Shown: positions 1 to 14,610, counted from the stretch's first letter. The stretch is DNA of 64,000 bases from Hydractinia symbiolongicarpus (GCF_029227915.1 NC_079889.1:9672001-9736000); one strand, 5' to 3'. The notes: generated from the letters alone by a model not told the origin. Numbers and translations: made by a program.

Positions 1-1361
1 ACTCGTTAGTTGTTTTTCTAACTCAAAAGAAAAGAGATCCAGTAAAATATTAGTGTCAGAGATAACTGTTCAAGTATATTATTTTCTTGGACAAAAAATA
101 TGTTTGATAATTTTGAGAAAAACAGGCTATATATGTACAATTTTTTTTACACAACAACAAACCCTGGACATAAATCAACCAACATGCTCGTTGTGTTAAA
201 TAATCGTTCTGGAATTGTCGTTTCTTTTTAGTCTGACGAAATATTTACGACAAGACACTCAAATTTCAAATGGAAGTAAATAATAATAAACAAGGGACGT
301 GACCAGGTCAATATTAGTTCCAGTTAATACAGGCTACCATTGACACAATATGGATATTCTTTGGGGAAATACATTACATATACAAACTCTTTTCTTGCGA
401 AGGAGAGACACCAAGGCAAGCTTGTTCGATTTTAACAATTATAATTATAAGGAAAAGTTTAAAAAGAATAAAACATTTGGTAAATAACTTAACACTTTGT
501 TCAAGAAAGAATTTTCTTATTTTTATTTTAGATGTTGTCCCAGGCAGATATGTTCAGTTGAGACAAGATATCGTTCGAGTCAAAGGCAGTGCGCGTAAAA
601 CGGTATTGGAGTAATACAAAGTGACTATAACGACTTTATGAAGCAAATTTTTACGGAAAAAGTTTTATTGAAAAGCAGTTTAAGTTTTTACTGACTTCAG
701 TGAATAGGCAGCTACTGTACAAAGCGCTATTTTAAACCCATCAATATATCTGAAAAATATCCTATATGGCTAGATAACCCTCAGAAAAGGGGCCTTTTTA
801 AATAAAAATAATTGTAAGCCATTTTTGGTAAGAGAATATCATGATTATTGCCACGTGTTGCTACATAAGAGAATGTTGTGTAATGAAGCTTCTCCTGAAA
901 CCCCTATTAAGATACAAAATGAAAATCTCAGAAATATATAATCAGTTCAGGATTAGAATGTCGCTTTCAGAGAACAAAAGTTTTCTTTTAACATTAGAAC
1001 TCTGCGTCAATGAATGGCTTTCCTACCTAAACGCAGGCGTCCTCTCTTGATATAACTCTTTTAATTTAGGAATAAGTTTCATCAACTTTAATATTTTTAA
1101 AATTCATTAAAATATCTACGTTGTACAAATTATCAATGCTGATGATACTCAAATATTGTTCGAACATAATCACTTTAATTGAAGTTAATGACAAGCTGAT
1201 TGTAATAATTATTATATACGCGTTTTTGATAAGAACATGCCTTATAAAATTATCAGGTTGGGATTTCAGGTTAAATACAATAGGTCTATTGCTTAGCATA
1301 ATGGAGAAATACGAATAATGACCAGCCTGGATAAAATTTTGCTTTTGAAATATATTGGTCC
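1..1361. other. Intergenic, no gene seen
   Basis: AT-rich sequence with stops in all frames. I see no exon-like stretch with paired splice sites and no recognisable repeat. Confidence 0.6.
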
Positions 1362-1365
1362 TTAA

Positions 1366-2109
1366 CCCTATTCGGTTCGGGGGGGGGGGGGGGCGGATTC
1401 CGCCCCCCCTGACGGTTTTTTTTAATAACTCCTGATTGCTTTGTTATATGGCTATGATACTTACTTAGTTTCAACATTTATCTATTAGACACCTGCATGC
1501 TAATTTTTTAGGTCCCATACCTTTCAGAGGCTTTGATATTGGCCATTACTGGAAACTACCCCTAAAAATCTCTATGAAATCCTTATAATGGGGAAAATAT
1601 AATAACTCCTGTTAGGATTATCCTTAGAACTTGAACCTTGCAACACAACTTTATTTCATCAAGAAGAATCATTTTGAATAATTTGAACACGTGACTAATC
1701 CGATTTCCCGATTTTGTCGGATTTCACCCGAAAATCGGAAAAAAACGGATTTTTGGGCAATTTTTGGCAATTTTTTATCCGATCCATGTAAAAACCGGAA
1801 GATATGTTAAATAACTTTTATTTAGCTTTCAGAAACTTCAAACAGAATGTAAAAATTCGTTCTAGAACGAAAGTAATTATATTTTAAGCAGATAGTGGCA
1901 TTTTTGACAATTTTCAAGCTTCTGATGACGTCACAGAAAATGTGCTGACGCAAGCAAAAGTTTTTTGGCGCCATTTTGTTCCTTTTATGACGTACTACAA
2001 GTGTGCCAAGTTTGATTCAATTTGAACAATCCTATGAAAAGTTATTGAGGGGGTGGGCGGAATCCCCCCCCGGTCATAGTATGTTCGAAAAACCCCGGAC
2101 CGAATAGGG
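1366..2109. mobile_element. TTAA-flanked miniature inverted-repeat element (piggyBac-like)
   Basis: Seen: a 744-bp block begins CCCTATTCGGTTCGGGG and ends with the inverted counterpart CCCCGGACCGAATAGGG. It is bracketed directly by TTAA at 1362-1365 and 2110-2113. Just inside the left end is a run of about 14 G followed by CGGATTCCGCCCCCC, a near-palindrome mirrored inside the right end (GGCGGAATCCCCCCCC). Known: TTAA duplication is the hallmark of piggyBac-type transposition. There is no coding capacity, so the element is non-autonomous. Confidence 0.8.
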
Positions 2110-2113
2110 TTAA

Positions 2114-2733
2114 TTTATCAAAAAGCAAGTTGTATTTTCACAAAAGATCGAATGGTAATAAAAGAAATTGATCAAATAATATAAGGGAAAATTGGTGGTT
2201 TTCCATTTTCAGATCCATATTTTGCATTTATGACAAAATGTATAGAAAATAAAACTATAAATTAAAGTTTCAGGCGAAGCCTTAAAAGTGGCATACTTAA
2301 AAATTAATATTTATGCCATATTGGTTAGGAAGTAAAAAAAATTTAGACACATACAACAAAAACAAAAAAGAAAACAAAAAACAAACAGTACACTGGTACA
2401 AGGTTTTTAAAACGAACAACAAGTTTTAATTTGAAAGATATATCAGTCAGTACATTCTGCTTGTTCCAGCCATAAATTCATTGATTTCATTACTTACAAA
2501 TAACAAAGATGAATGGTACGTAAAATTATAGAAATGCATTGATGCACAATGACGCCATTATACGCTCGCTAATTTATAGCTGCGACAAGTACTGTTTAAT
2601 TAGATTGTTTTACCAAGGGAAAGCATTCATAACGATATAAATTACTTATTGTAATTATTTTCTAAATACGGAATTTGACAATCAGGAAGATCTTTAATTT
2701 CTAGAAGATGTAATTATGTACAACATTGCAGGC
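2114..2733. other. Intergenic, no gene seen
   Basis: A-rich spacer between two TTAA-flanked elements; it includes an A/C-rich low-complexity patch near 2335-2390. No coding signal. Confidence 0.6.
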
Positions 2734-2737
2734 TTAA

Positions 2738-3080
2738 AGGGGCTATGAACAGGTTAAAATGCTCACATTCTGTATATCCCGCACACAAATTAAAAATCTG
2801 GCAAACGCATTTTGTGCAATGAACAGACCAGCGCACTTTGCTCGCTGGTTCAATATCTTTTTTCGAAAAGTATATTACAAAGAAATATTTCAGCGAGACT
2901 CATTGCGGATGAAAACATGACCAAGGCTGGAGAAAATAAAAATTCTAGATATATCTATATGTTCGAGTCTGTAAATTACACACATGCCGGAAAAATAGCT
3001 AGTTTTGTTTTTCGCCGCCATCAGCTTGACTTTCGTGTAAGTCACTAAAGTCGAAAACCAACAGCCGTTTCGTAGCCCCT
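2738..3080. mobile_element. Second TTAA-flanked miniature element, AGGGGCTAYGAA ends
   Basis: Seen: a 343-bp block starts AGGGGCTATGAA and ends TTCGTAGCCCCT, flanked by TTAA at 2734-2737 and 3081-3084. Its right-end sequence (GTGTAAGTCACTAAAGTC, then CCAACAGCCGTTTCGTAGCCCC) recurs near 17121-17176. Diverged copies in reverse orientation lie near 59172-59225 and 59310-59364. It is a dispersed, non-coding family, probably mobilised by a piggyBac-type transposase. Confidence 0.75.
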
Positions 3081-3084
3081 TTAA

Positions 3085-6000
3085 GGTTAAACCGACAACA
3101 AATAAAAACACTCCAATTTAATTGCTATCTTAAAAGCTTATAAACGTCTAAGCCTGGTTTCTTCTTGACACAAAGATTTCTTATTTTTAATTATAATTCA
3201 ATAATTCATAAATACAGACTTTTGCTATTGTTTAATTATAAACGCGTATTTTTATGTTACGAATATTTATCCATTTCTTTGGGTTACGACGATAGGCAAG
3301 GTATAGCTAGAAAATAAATACGTCCCGGTGTTTTTATAAATTGACAAAAAATCAGGTTGAACAAAATTACATTATCTTACTCTTTACGTGTTGACAACAG
3401 TGTTTTTAGGCTATATTAGTAACAGTTTCAACGTATTTTGTGTAATCTGAAATCATTTATGATGTTTTTTAATCCGTGGTAACATGGATGAAATGCATGA
3501 TATGCTAGTAACGTAACTCTCGCGACTTTCTACAGTCAAATCAAATGAAATGGTTAAAACGCGATTCGTCTTTCTGATCTTTTTAATGCGTTTACATAAT
3601 TCAAAATATAACGGTAAAACTACAGGTGAGTCGTGTTGTTAAAGGTATGTCTTTTATACAAGGCTTTTATCAATGTTATTTTCGCTGTCTTGGTAGCGAA
3701 TTTAAAATATCTATGATGCAAAATTTACTCATTATTTTACGTGTTCCACAACCCTTGGTAACAATTTTATAACGATATATATATATTTGACTAAATTCAT
3801 ATTGCGATGTACGAGTTCTTTGAAATTACGTTACGGAGAATGCTAACAAGAAAATTGCCATAACTTGCTCTATAATGGATACTTAAAACAGAAAAATATT
3901 TATCATGCGAATTAAGTTCGTTAACAGAGTTTATGAAAATTGGAACACAATATGAAAGCAGTAACGCAAGAATGCATGACTTAGCAAAATTTCCACAACT
4001 CAATTTCTTGTTAACAACAAAACCCTTCTCTACTTTCCAAATCGTTACTTCCGGCAAACGGCATTAAAAACTTTCAGTTTCAAAATATATTGAATTTTTT
4101 TCTTATTAGAATTTATTTAATTGACATTCTAAACGTATGCACGACATGTGTTATAACATTTTAATTTCACGTAAACACGTAAACACAGTAATACAGCTAA
4201 GATAAAAAAAGATAGACATCTATCTAGCTGTTCAATCAATAGAGGTCAAACGTGTAATTAGGCAATTAAAAGGCAACTAACTCTTAAAGCTCTTAAACTA
4301 ATTGTTCTACACTTAAACAAGTTATTTAGAAATTAGTAAGCATCTTAGAGGTTCAAATTTATGAAGAAAAACATTCTTGTTCCAGAACATGTAACGAATG
4401 TTTCCACACAAATAGTAACCTTTTCCACTAATACTTTCATTGATTAAAAAGACTCAGGCGTATTAGTATTTTCTAACTTTGTCACATCTAGCCTCTAAAG
4501 TTGCCACTTAACAAGTCATAACAAACAAAAACATTTCATTTTTTGTTTATAGAGATAACATTACATCACTGTATATATTGTTTTAACACGTAACGTATCA
4601 TAGATTAAATATTCGTTTGGGTTTCCCAACACGCGGTTTTTGCGCACGTGCTTCCTTTTAAAGTGACTCGTTAAGATTAACCCGTACACGTGTTTTTCTC
4701 TGCTTCCCAGTGTTTTTCCTACGGTGCTTTTTCCGCTAGCTTGTTAATCGCTTTTGTTTCTAAGAAACATGCATGCGGGAGGTTAAAACTTAACAAAAGC
4801 ATTAAATAGGAAACTAGCCATTAACCTATAAAAAATCCACGAATTTGAGCCGTCAGCAAATATTCTACTTTGCGGTTGACTCGGAATTTGGAACTCACAA
4901 AATACGGCTATTATTGTAGACTTGTCCGTGGATAAATCCACTTGGTTTTCCCGTCCTTTATATACCGCATCTTGGGTGTCTCGTTACTATGAGAGATAGT
5001 ATTCATGGTTGGATGAGGTTCTACTGAAGAGTTAAAGCGTAACTGCCTGCAATAAAATATGATTTGATTGATCTTCTAAACCTTGTGGCAATTATTGTAA
5101 AAGGAAAATAATGAAAAGAAAAAAAGTAGCATAGACTAGTCGTGACATTTGTACCAGCATGCAAAAAAAACACAAAAGTAGTACGAGATTTTATATGATA
5201 GCCACTCAGTGATACAATGAGTATCGGTTACATGCCAAAACAAACACTCGATATCCTTGATTGAAGAACTGTATGTTTTCCCCACTCAACTAAAACATAC
5301 CACTTCGTAGTTTTTATGATTCCTGCTTAGGATGCGCTGTAATTTAGTCATGAATTCACTTTTGTCAACTTCCAATATTTTTACCTTTGCAGAAAATAAA
5401 AACAGCGGAAAAAAAGATATATATGCTTATATATATATCAATCTCATTATACTTACAGGTTCGTATCTATCAGGGTACAATTAGAGGGATAATTGTCGGG
5501 AGGCTAATATCATTATTATTATTATTATTCTGTTACAGCGAACATGGTCTAAAAAACCAAATAGGCACACAGTGTTATCGGCCTTAGGTAAATTTCACTG
5601 TGTTATCATAAAAAAGAAAATGTGATGAACATCATTCTATAGGAAGAACTTATAACTATAGTAAACATGACACCCTCTCAATGATGCGACTGGACTTCTA
5701 CAGAGCAAATAACTTATTTTTGCCAAGAACAATTATCCCCCTGTGTTTTTCTAAAAGACGAAAATTTATTAAAATAATATAATCCATGCGCTGTTTTTAA
5801 AAGGCTGCAGTTTAAATTACTTAAAAAGTTATATTATTATATCGTGAAAACTTCGAATAATTGGCATCACACAGCCCAGTCTAACATGGAACGTAGTGCA
5901 TAAAAACCCTAGTTTACTATTTAGAACACCTCATTCCTTAGCAAATTGCTATGGCGATTAAAGTCAAAACTGTTAAAAAGGATAAAACGCAATCAAATTC

Positions 6001-9000
6001 ATTTCCAATTTATTTTAGTAATTTAATCTTCAATTCCATCCGCTTCATTTATGCATTGGTCATGCTGACATCAATAAACGAGCCAAACGAGTTTTAAAAA
6101 AAGAAAACTCAGTTATTTTTACAGGATCTGGGCGGTTTTTTGTGTGGCTTTTAAAATATTATAATCGACCATCATTTTTAAATAGGGAACTAACAACAAA
6201 TCAAACTGAATTGTTTGTTTCTTTCAAGTATTTTTCATTAATTCTTAATCAGGCTTTTGACATAGTTGCCATGGCATCATCAAAAAGTTTGGCAAGTTTT
6301 TCATAGCTAAGCCTTTTGAGCTATCACGATATTATATTTCCACGTACGTGTGCGGTTTACAAATCATCATTTTGTTCTATCACTATATTGAAAGTAACCC
6401 TGACGCTCATAGCGTTTGTAATAAACGTGTTGTCATCCATATACTGCTGAAACAAGATGAATGGCTAATTCATCACCACTTTCGAAATAATGTTCGGATT
6501 AGCTTGTTTTTCGTAAGAGGCATTTGAGAAACGAGACTATATATTAATACCCGTTGTCCCTTTCTTCGCAATTTTAAAGTTATGCTACGGACACACGAGA
6601 TGCAATATACATAGGACATGCGAAACGGGTATATATATCTACGGCCTACAAATTTTTTCCTCTTTAATGTGGCGTTTAATCTTAACATGGACAAATCAAA
6701 AAGAATGAAAAACAAACGATTCTAGCATTCGTGGATTATAAAGTGTTAATACGAATTTTAACAAGTTACTATAGTTAGGCGAAGATTTTCAGTTACTAAG
6801 GTTAGCCGTGAAGAGAATACCAGTCCAAGTTGGTAGATTCGTTAAGTTTATCACTTAGCTAGCTGTCCTTTCTATAGTATACCATGTAAAGTGAGCTCCA
6901 GAAGAGGAGATAGATTCCTGATTAAATAGATTTATTCGCCCGGTCAGCACAAAGAGTCAAAGAATATACGTAGGTGTAAGTTTAGATAGATGCTGAAAGT
7001 TGATTTAAGGCGTGGTAATAGAAGAGACACACGTGTTCGCTATTTGGTATTCTTTAAAGTTTCGCCCGTTTTAAAATAGCAACATAAAATCTCGTTACAT
7101 GTGAGGTAAAAAAACAATTTTTTTTCGGTAAAAACTTAGTTAAAGGCGGTTGGAGGAATAACAGATTGAGAATACTATCTCTTCCCATGCGCGATAATTA
7201 TTTTGTGGGAAACTGTTTGTTACGAATTCACAAGGCGTATAATACGTGAAAGGAATAAATCGTGAGGTTTCAGAAACGGAACAACCAAGATTAATAATTT
7301 CGACTTACCATTCTGTTACAAGCTACACATAACTTTTCAAACTTTCTTTCTTCCATTTTCTTATCACCTAAACACAAAAGTAGTTCTCTGCAGCGAGAGA
7401 AAAAAATCGTCTCTTTTCGATACTGCTGTTGAGGTACACAATCTAGCTATATACTTCAATCGACATTAAGATCATGTTGCTACACAGCCAAACAACATTA
7501 ATAACCGAAAACGTCATAAGCATTACTCCATCGCAGAGGTCCTTTTAAACACCTAACAGGAACATATCACACCTAAGCCTTTCTCACACCAATATTTAAT
7601 TAATATTTTATTCACTATGAACGAGCGTCGTATTTTTTCATTGTTTTTATTATAATTATTAATAAGCTTTACACCTGTCTCGAAAAGAATGTGTTTTTTC
7701 AAGGGTAGTTGTGAGGGAGTGTGTTCCTATTGTACTGTTTTTTTGACACAACTTATTCGTGGGTGATTACGTAAGTCAGGATTTAATAAACCACTGTCGT
7801 TGACATTAAAAAAATGTCGTATAATAAATTCAAGGAAAAACACCCTTTTTCATAAGATCCCTATAGTGCGTTTGTTAACAAAATTATATTTTTGATAACT
7901 TCTAAGGAACCATAAAAAATGGCCACCACTACATATTATATATAGAAACATCTCCCTAACCCAGTAATGGGTATAACAACGTGGTGTTTTTTTTAAAAAA
8001 ATTAGTGTTAGCAACTAACGAATTGTGCTGTGTTCTGCAGAATTATGTCAGCCATTCACAAAGAGGATTATTATATTTTTATCAGTAAAAGCAAAAAAAC
8101 CAAGAGAGTTTAATGTTTTCTTCCTAATATATGCGTATCGTAATTTTGATTGAATTCCATGTGGCTACTCCAACTTTGCCAGAGCCCTTCATGATGTGAC
8201 ATTGTTATGTGTTAAGATACAAAAGAAAACATGTTGTTCTAAACTAAACACGAACGATCTTACCAGAAACGATATATAAACATGTTTTATCTGAACCATT
8301 CGTTAAAGAAATAAGCCAAAAAAGAACTTTTGTCTTTAGATTTTTATAATCACAGAAGCCGATTTCATAACTATATCTCAATGTTGTCCAAACAAAGGGA
8401 TTAACGTGGCTCACCTTTCTTTTTTTATGGCCATGCAAAGTCTTTTAATCAAGTAAAATTGCATTTTTTAAAACTAAGCTAATGAAGAATACGATTTTTC
8501 ACCCCTACGTCATATGTATTCAGTTTTTGTTTTTATCTGAAGCCTTAAAACATCAACATAGCACAGCTGTGAAATCTAACTCTTAACCCTTTTGGTGTGG
8601 CGCGTGTTTAAAAAGACCCTTTTTTCAGTGACAAAATATTCAACTTCCGGAAACTTGATTCGCGGTGGATAAGCTAAATAAGACCTTGACGGTTTGTATG
8701 TGGTGCCGTTGGGTAGCCCAATACATCCCCTTTCTAAAACATTAAAGCAATTTTCATGGCAACCTAGCCATCAGATATTATGATTGTACAATGGGACTGT
8801 TTTTGTTCGATCTTGCACAATTATTTTCGGGATTCGTCTTTTAAGGGTTAATAGTTAAGAACTTGTTACTTTGATTTCTGATTCAAAAATATAATACAGC
8901 TTGTTAGAGATTTTTAACCTTTTAAAACGGCCGTAACATTAGTGTCTTAAAATATATTATAAGGCTTTTGTTAATGAACAGGGCGCTTGTTGATAGCAAT

Positions 9001-10620
9001 GTTTATATACGTTGAAAGGTTTTTACCCTGTATAATTATAGTTTAATAATAATGAAAATAATAATCACTTTGAACAAAATCCTCGTAACAATAACCTAAA
9101 TGCTTTTGGATATAACTTTTACATCTCCGCTGTCTTAGCAGAAGTAATAACACCACGTTTCAGTTTTTTTACTTTCGAGATTATATTATATTCTCCTCAG
9201 CAGTTTTTAACTCACATAATTGCCGTCACTGCTAGATCTTACAGGATTGTTTTTGACAAAATATTTTTTCGGGAAATTAATCATCTACTATTAAGTTTTA
9301 TGTATTGGCTACAGTAATTAAACTTTTCCTTCCGCTAGATAATAGTAATCAACCTAATTGGTAAACTTATGTTTGTGTTATGCAAGACACGTTGGTAAAA
9401 AAGGACGTTTTGTATCCTGGACAACATTTATCATTGTTTTTGTGATTTTAAGGATACACGAATCACCAAAATCGTTCTTTTTCATAGAATACTTATTTTA
9501 AATGTAAGATCAAATATTTTCAGGTAAAAATAACCAACATTTTTTCCCAGATTATTTTCAGTAAAATTTAATTGGTGTACAAAGTTTAAATCTTGATATG
9601 TCTAAAACGATTTTGCTTGAACACTAAAAGGTACAAGCATTTATAAATATGGAGACAACACCAAATTATTAATGTCCTGCACATACTAAGCTTTCAAACT
9701 AGTCTGTTTTTTTCTTAAAAATGAATTATTAAGATTTTATCACAATGTGACAATAAAAAAAGTACAACAGAGAAGCACAAAAAGCAACTTTTCAATACAA
9801 ATTGGAAGACACGGTTTCAGTACTTCAGTGGAGTAGATTTACAGAGCGTGATTTCTATATCATCAACTTTAAATGCTTACACCATTTAGGCTCAAGAGTC
9901 GGAAACTCAAAAAGGTTGTGCGATGGTTTTTAACGTCTTCCCAGTTTATTATTTTAAGACAAAAAACATTATTCGAGACCTAGTTTTAAAAAATATTTTT
10001 TTTTTCTCATTTTAAGACGAAGTATAGACCTTATTCTCAACATGGGTAATACGTTTTTCATGTTGCTGATCTCACAGTTCCTGGCATTTACTATCTCTCC
10101 AAATACTACGAATGGCTACCCCGGTGTTATGACGCACGAATAGATGAAAGTATACTAATAATTAAAAAACGAATTAAAGGAAGGCAGTTTTAAAATTCAA
10201 AGATATCTTAAAATCACTGTGTATCAAGATTCCACTAATGTGTTTTACGCACCGCTTAACACTTCTCACACAACACAACAATCCTCTTTGCTATACTCGA
10301 AGTGTTCAAACCCACAAATTAACCGCAAGTGACATATAACTGCCTGACCTTAATCACTTGGCCTTTCCTCATCCTTAGTGACTATTTACGTAGAAGAACC
10401 TCTTTGTTGTACACGTAATAAAGCAAATGTCTGGAGTCCATCCACTTCCTCACAGTTGTGTACCAATGTAACGATTATACACGCATGAAAAACAATGGCT
10501 GTACATACCTGCAATAAATGATAACTCAATTTGATCTCGCTTCTTAGAATCAACACTATTCGGTTCTTACTCTTTCAACTTTGTTTTACAACTTTGAGTT
10601 TTTGTAAAACGGCCATAGTA
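3085..10620. other. Long gene-poor region
   Basis: About 7.5 kb of AT-rich DNA in which I find no convincing exon on either strand. The open frames present are short, low-complexity and without codon character. An isolated TATATA near 4958 with AATAAA near 5050 brackets nothing coding. Confidence 0.5.
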
Positions 10621-10625
10621 TTGAC

Positions 10626-10682
10626 AGCTCTATTAGTTCTAATGGGGAAATAATGTCCCATTAGAACCATTAGAACTGAGCT
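10626..10682. repeat. Perfect-core inverted repeat (hairpin)
   Basis: GTTCTAATGGG and CCCATTAGAAC form an 11-bp perfect stem around a 10-nt loop. The pairing extends outward, imperfectly, to AGCTC and GAGCT. No flanking duplication or coding sequence is evident. It may be the relic of a miniature foldback element. Confidence 0.6.
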
Positions 10683-10689
10683 AAGAAGG

Positions 10690-13150
10690 AACTCAACAGG
10701 AAGTGGCCGACGGATCTACCTGTATACTGTAGCAAAATGTTCCACAGAAACCTTTTCCATCACACTTACTTTAGTACATTACCTAAAATACAAAATTCAT
10801 AACTCACGAGAGAGGTTAAGTACTTGGCAACCATATTGTAAAGTTGATGAGACGGTTTTCCTTATTTTCAAATGAAGGAGAGATGGATCAATCATACGCA
10901 AATCTTGTTTGTCGGATGCTCGACAAATACTTCGCCAAGGCGAAGAAACGAACAAAGATAAATGGTTTTTTTTAAAGAATTGTAACAAATTGGTCCTTAG
11001 TAAAAAAAATTAAGAAATTATTTCCGAATTCGTATCTTTCCCTATTATCTGATAATTCGGGCAATCGCTAATTTGAACACATTTTTCGGTCTCTTACGTG
11101 TTCGAATTAACGGATGTGTACTGATATTTATATTCCTTGTCAATAATTAATTCACAAAGGTAGATTTTGACTTGCTTGTAACAGCTCCACTTGTGACTAG
11201 GTTGATCAGGATTCTTCGCTAGCTGCAATTCGTTTTAAAATAAAACTAAATATATATAATAGCATTCGCTTTGGTTTTATGTGCACCATAGGGACATACA
11301 TAATCTAATTTAATTTTTAACTTTTCCCCCATACTTTCAGTTGTTGATAAATTTCCCAGGTAAAGAATATGATTAACTCATAATAACCAGTTTTTTAATC
11401 TGTTGCCAAGCTTTGTTCTGATATATCTATCTTTTATTGACGGCATAGGGAGGGTCGTGAATACATTTATAAAGATATGCTACTTTATCTCAGCTAAAAA
11501 ATATTAACCAAGACATGAATATAATACGACATTTTAATTTTCTTGTAACAAGTGTGGATCGGGAGATTTTAAGACGTTACAAAAATAACACCAATTGGGT
11601 GAATTTTAATAATTTAGACTAAAAAAGAGGATTTTAAAAATTTTGTGAAGTGTGAAAGTATATTTTTAGCAGGTGTAACATTTTCTCGTGCAAAGTTAGT
11701 TACATCCGTGCTTGAAACACCTTCAAAGGATATGTGAACATGCGGATGTGTGAAACAAATACTTAGTCCTCTCCTAATATGTAAGTTTAAAACACTCTCT
11801 CTGTCACATTTGCGGTGGACAACAATGATAACTGTTAAAAAGGTCAATAAAATGAGCTCGCTGTCAAATTTCATCAAACCTATTTAACTATCTTAATTAT
11901 TTAAAACCAACTTGAACAAAGATACGTGAACGAACTAGATTTGTTCAAAATAACTTCAGTATATGCGACACAACCAGTTACTTTACTATCGGTAATTTTT
12001 GAAAGACTCTTAAACATGGTTTTTAGTCACTGTTATTTTTCTTTAAAATTAAATCATGCTCAAAGTTTACCTCCTTCGAATAACAAGTTAATTTCATAAG
12101 AAAGAGCCTGAAAAGTGGTCTAGGAATTTATATATATTTGAAAAATGGTTTTTAAAATTTGAGACTTCGAAGTTCTACTAATTATGAATGATATCATGAA
12201 CTAGCCTTAAGAAAACTATTACAGTTTGGCCAATACAGAGTAAAAAATGTTTTTTGGCTATTCAGTTTGGTGTTTTAAACATTTTTAAGCATAATTTCAA
12301 TATATTAAGTTAGTATAATTATGCTTACCCTATTACACGTTTTAGAGCTACTTTCTGACGTCATAATTTTGCATAATTAATTAAACGCAAAAGGCATATA
12401 TCTCGAGAACTATTAAAAACGCTCAAAACATAAAACGATTCCTAGATAACTTGCAAAAGTCTTTCACATTAGCTCCAATTTGTTATTTTTTAGCGAAGTA
12501 AAGCTTTAAATTGAGATTTTAAAATTATTTTTGGTTTCAGAACCTGCGATTGTTATTTAAACTACCTCAAATGGTTAGACCATCAAGTATTTACGTCAAC
12601 TACATTTGAAGGATATAATGACATAATGACATATCGTCATTCCGACATTATGTTATGATGTCTTTGTCAATTGCTCATCCATGTGTTAAAATTTCGTTTT
12701 GTCCTGCATATTGTTAAAATATTGGATCCAACGGTCCTAAAAAACATTACAACTTCAGAATAAATGTAACGTCAGGGTGGCGAATTCATTGTGAGACATA
12801 TTAATGTTGCTGTTGCCAGGACAAAAAGGCACCTTGCCTGTCATAAAGAGTCACTCACTAAAGTGTCATTTGTCAGTTGAAATACCTACACGAAGATTAT
12901 AGAAAGAGGAGAGTTTTCTAAGCATCACATACTCATCTTTTATTTGCACCACGAACCAACAAGCTTCCAAAAGTAAAAAATTATTAAAAAATTTTAATTT
13001 GACGAATTCAGTATATATAATTCGGCAAAATGGATTGTGTATCATCCAAATAATAATATTGATAAAATGGATGTATCAATGAAGTTAAATCGATGTCACA
13101 ATCATATAGTACTTTATCGTTTAGTAAGTCGTCCATCGACTCGATTCTAT
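10690..13150. other. Gene-poor region
   Basis: No exon-like sequence seen. An imperfect palindrome around CATAATG..CATTATG lies near 12615-12660. Confidence 0.5.
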
Positions 13151-13168
13151 ACCTGTTACTCATTTATC

Positions 13169-13290
13169 GAGCCTTTCATTGAGCCGATTAAATAGCCGTT
13201 CACTGAGTCGATTAAATAGCCGTTTACTGAGTCGATTAAATAGCTATTCATTGAGTCGATTAAACAACTAATTGTTGAGTCGATCGTCAA
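13169..13290. repeat. 24-bp minisatellite
   Basis: The unit GAGTCGATTAAATAGCCGTT plus four bases recurs exactly every 24 bp, with starts near 13181, 13205, 13229, 13253 and 13277 and a partial copy before them. Because 24 is a multiple of three, the minus strand reads as an 8-residue repeat (LIDSVNGY). This creates a spurious open frame rather than evidence of a gene. Confidence 0.75.
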
Positions 13291-13869
13291 TCTGTTAGAA
13301 AGGTTTTTTATAAGGAATGAAAGCGGAAGTTTGACTGTGATAGTCCCCATTTGTGATCTTTGCAGAGCTGAAAGGTCCTTTACATTGGTTATATACTTGA
13401 TTTGATAAACGGGACTTTTATCATTAACGCATGCAAGTCTCAAGAATGTGCAAACATCTTCACATATCCATTGAGACGGGAAATGCAAATATGTCTCTAA
13501 ATGGACAGATGTATATTATTTTCAATATCCAAATATCCACTTTTTTCTAAATATTGAAACGCGCGGTAATATATACTGAGACACCCAGTAAAAACATCTC
13601 GCAGCAATCCTTTGAGACGCTAATTGTGACAACACTTCTTCCTGCTATTAAACTTCATTTTCCAGGTCCGCGCGGAAAACAGCGCAAGATAAATTTTGCA
13701 ACACCAGAATTTCTAACTTCTTGGTTGGCACGGACACGACATAGCAGTACTAAATTTTGACAGTCTCTAGAAAATAAGAAGAAACTGTAGTAGTTTTATT
13801 CCCGCAAAATCACATTTGACGTACATCTAGAATAGCTGTCAATTCCACCTTGTATGAGAATCCTCAATG

Positions 13870-14052
13870 AGGGTGGTAAATAATAAAGATTGTCAATAAG
13901 GAAGTTGATTAATAATAAGGATGGTTAATAATGTGGATGGTCAATAATAAGGATGGTCAGTAATGAGAGTGGCGTATAATGTGAGTGGTTAATAATGGGG
14001 GTTGTCAATAACAATGAAGGTCAATAATGAGAGCGGTCAATAATGAGTGTGG
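13870..14052. repeat. Degenerate short-period tandem repeat (GGTCAATAATGAG-like)
   Basis: About ten imperfect units of roughly 16-19 bp, each containing GGTCAATAAT or GGTTAATAAT followed by a purine-rich spacer. A variable minisatellite with no coding. Confidence 0.7.
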
Positions 14053-14610
14053 TTAACAGTTAGCGACAATGTGTTTAATTAACATCCGGCTTACCTTACC
14101 GAAAGAGAAATTTGTGCTAAAAGAAACCTTCACGAATGATATTTTCCCCACAAGCTGCCAAAAAATTTACTCTCGCAAACAAAATTTTAAAGGGAAATCT
14201 CGAGGAATTTATTTTCTGCGATAAATCAGAGTGCTTAAAATGAGTAAGTTTCTATCAAAAATTAGGTTTCGTTCTTAAATACAGGAGACTGTACCATCAA
14301 CTTCTTCTCAATAAATTGGAAGGTTTAATAGTTAACTTGTTGGAACATTTATGTATTTAATCAGTGTTATGTTTACTTGATGCTAATATAAAGCAAGTGG
14401 AATAGAAAACCCGATTAAGTAAGGAAAATATTAAGTGGTTTGTCTATGATTTGTAACAGTACGATATTTTTATGTGCTCGAAAAGGTGATTTTAAAGATA
14501 ACTTTACTAATACGAATATTCACAATCTTAATAAGAGAGTTCGAACATATATATTTGCATCTGCCTATTGATTGATGTGTTGACTTATGATCATATTTCA
14601 TACTTGACTC

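Noticed and set aside
12600-12660. Palindrome around CATAATG/CATTATG
   Set aside because: Imperfect and AT-rich; expected by chance at this base composition.
13156-13488. 110-codon minus-strand frame ending in an 8-residue repeat
   Set aside because: The repeat is just translation of a 24-bp minisatellite; the rest has no family or splice signature.
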